This document shows positions 7,073 to 8,201 of a stretch of 8,201 bases of DNA, one piece after another (within the stretch, counting starts at the first letter, position 1; every line of letters starts with the position of its first letter). A model generated the notes under the pieces. It was given only the letters and a program-made list of their open reading frames with translations. It was not told the origin of the DNA and did not search any database. The DNA comes from Eubacteriales Family XIII. Incertae Sedis bacterium (lineage in GTDB: Bacteria; Bacillota; Clostridia; Peptostreptococcales; Anaerovoracaceae), in assembly GCA_031281765.1 (NCBI GenBank), contig JAITEX010000165.1:1-8201 (forward strand), in the 5' to 3' direction. Made by a program: the position numbers and the translations under genes.

Positions 7073-7101
7073 TTGTTTCGCGGACGTATTTAATATAAAA
7101 T
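7073..7101 (+). promoter_or_regulatory. Probable promoter for the EF-G-like gene
   Basis: TTGTTT (7073-7078) and TAAAAT (7096-7101) are 17 bp apart. An overlapping TATAAA (7094-7099) gives a 15-bp alternative. The AT-rich heptamer repeat lies upstream. The start would be near 7108, leaving a leader of about 45 nt. The location is right for a separate transcription unit, but neither box is perfect. Confidence 0.5.
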
Positions 7102-7152
7102 AAAGTCCTATGTTAATTGCTTTTGAACTGTGTTTTCAAGGAAGGGTTCAGC

Positions 7153-8201
7153 ATGAAAGGTTATACAAGCGATAAAATCAGAAATGTCGTCCTGCTCGGC
7201 CACGGGTCGAGCGGCAAAACGACGATAGCCGAGGCTGCACTGGCCGCTACGGGCGCTGTCAGCAGAATGGGGAAGGTTGAGGACGGCAATACGGTTTCCG
7301 ATTATGAAAAGACGGAAATCGACAAGGGCTACTCCATATCGTTGTCCGTTGTCCCCGTGGAATATAACAAGCATAAGATCAACCTGCTCGACGCGCCGGG
7401 CTTCTTCGACTTTGCCGGGGAGGTCGCGTCCGCCGTCCGCGCGGCTGACGCCGCTGTCATTGTGGTGGACGCATCGGCGGGCGTACAGGTCGGCACGGAA
7501 AAGGCGTGGAACGCGGCGAAGGCCGCGGGCCTTCCGAGATTCTTCCTTATCAATAAGACGGACAAGGAAAACGTCGACGTCAATCAGGTCATCGCGGACC
7601 TGAAAGAAAAATTCGGCACGTCGGTTGCGACGCCTGACGATAGGGACGCGCTGATGGAAGCCGTTGCCGAGACGGATGAGGAATTGCTCGAGAAGTATTT
7701 CGATGCGGGCGAGCTTTCGGACGACGAGTTTACGAAGGGCCTTGCGAATGGCATCAGTTCCGGCGACATTGCGCTTATCTATACGGCGAGCGCTCTGAAG
7801 CAGGAGGGCATTACCGACTTCCTCGATATTATACTGAAATACGCGCCGTCGCCGCTTGCGCACGCGCCGTACGAGGCCGAAAACGCTTCGGGCGAGGCCG
7901 TCAGCGTCGCTGCGGACCCGGCGGGCCCCGTTGCGGCTTTCGTGTTCAAATCCGTCGTCAACAAGACAACGGGCAAAATATCCTATATCAAGGTCATACG
8001 CGGCACGGTACATCCGGGCAGTGAGATACTGAATGTCAATCAGGAGAAGCCCGAAAAGCTTTCCTCCATATTCTTCGCGCGCGGCAAGAACCAGTCCGAG
8101 GCTCCCGAGGTTGCGGCGGGCGATATTTTCGCGGCGACGAAGCTCGCGTACACGCATACGGGCGACACGCTTGCGGACAAGGCGAACGTGGTGAAATTCC
8201 C
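7153..8201 (+). CDS. EF-G-like translational GTPase (EF-G2 type), 3' end cut off by the window
   Basis: The frame is open from ATG 7153 to the window edge (349 full codons, about half of a ~690-residue EF-G). ATG 7153 follows a good AAGGAAGGG (7138-7146). GTPase motifs: G1 GHGSSGKTT (16-24); switch I KGYSIS (58-63); G3 DAPGF (80-84); G4 NKTD (134-137); G5 SALK (213-216). Domain II begins around GPVAAFVFKSVVNKTTGKIS, with the RGTVHPGSEIL stretch. The N-terminal VEDGNTVSDY and VGTEKAW stretches resemble the second, non-canonical EF-G of Clostridia more than canonical FusA. The role is presumably ribosome-associated GTP hydrolysis, but EF-G2 proteins do not all translocate. Between FGTS (154-157) and ALMEAVAETDEELLEKYF the usual G' insertion appears to be missing, with no frameshift visible. 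It has its own probable promoter. Confidence 0.88.
   Translation, partial: MKGYTSDKIRNVVLLGHGSSGKTTIAEAALAATGAVSRMGKVEDGNTVSDYEKTEIDKGYSISLSVVPVEYNKHKINLLDAPGFFDFAGEVASAVRAADAAVIVVDASAGVQVGTEKAWNAAKAAGLPRFFLINKTDKENVDVNQVIADLKEKFGTSVATPDDRDALMEAVAETDEELLEKYFDAGELSDDEFTKGLANGISSGDIALIYTASALKQEGITDFLDIILKYAPSPLAHAPYEAENASGEAVSVAADPAGPVAAFVFKSVVNKTTGKISYIKVIRGTVHPGSEILNVNQEKPEKLSSIFFARGKNQSEAPEVAAGDIFAATKLAYTHTGDTLADKANVVKF

Noticed and set aside
7108..8157. 349-codon open frame on the minus strand
   Set aside because: It is antisense to the EF-G-like gene, whose GTPase motifs are unmistakable on the + strand. The composition is arginine-rich and no family is recognisable.

Overview
The window looks like a chromosomal piece of a GC-rich member of the Bacillota, most likely a Clostridia-type gut anaerobe. 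The reasons are InlB/Listeria-Bacteroides repeats in a large surface protein, a greA-lysS gene pair as is common in that phylum, strong Shine-Dalgarno sequences, and a clostridial-type second EF-G. The lineage is an inference from family resemblance, not from a marker gene. All genes run on the + strand and no RNA gene, insertion sequence, CRISPR array or phage gene was seen.

Bases 2-3899 form a cell-surface block. A large repeat-rich surface protein, cut off at the left edge, ends in three membrane spans instead of a sortase signal. Only 28 bp later comes an unusual sigma factor: a complete ECF-type sigma-70 (regions 2 and 4) fused in one chain to a transmembrane helix and an extracytoplasmic beta-rich domain. 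The pair could be a surface-sensing unit in which the sigma factor is its own membrane-bound receptor. This is the most interesting part of the window.

Bases 3900-6984 are a housekeeping block: an intergenic region with a good sigma-A-type promoter whose -10 box is overlapped by a 7-bp inverted repeat, a leader hairpin, then greA (transcript cleavage factor), lysS (class II lysyl-tRNA synthetase) and a MutY-like DNA glycosylase. lysS and the glycosylase overlap by 8 bp and no clear terminator lies between the three genes, so they are probably one operon. The glycosylase lacks the iron-sulphur cluster cysteines and the NUDIX-like domain of classical MutY. greA and lysS use opposite lysine codons.

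Bases 6985-8201 hold an AT-rich intergenic region with a heptamer tandem repeat and a probable promoter, followed by the first half of an EF-G-like translational GTPase that runs off the right edge. Its G domain appears to lack the usual G' insertion, and its G3 motif reads DAPGF instead of DTPGH.
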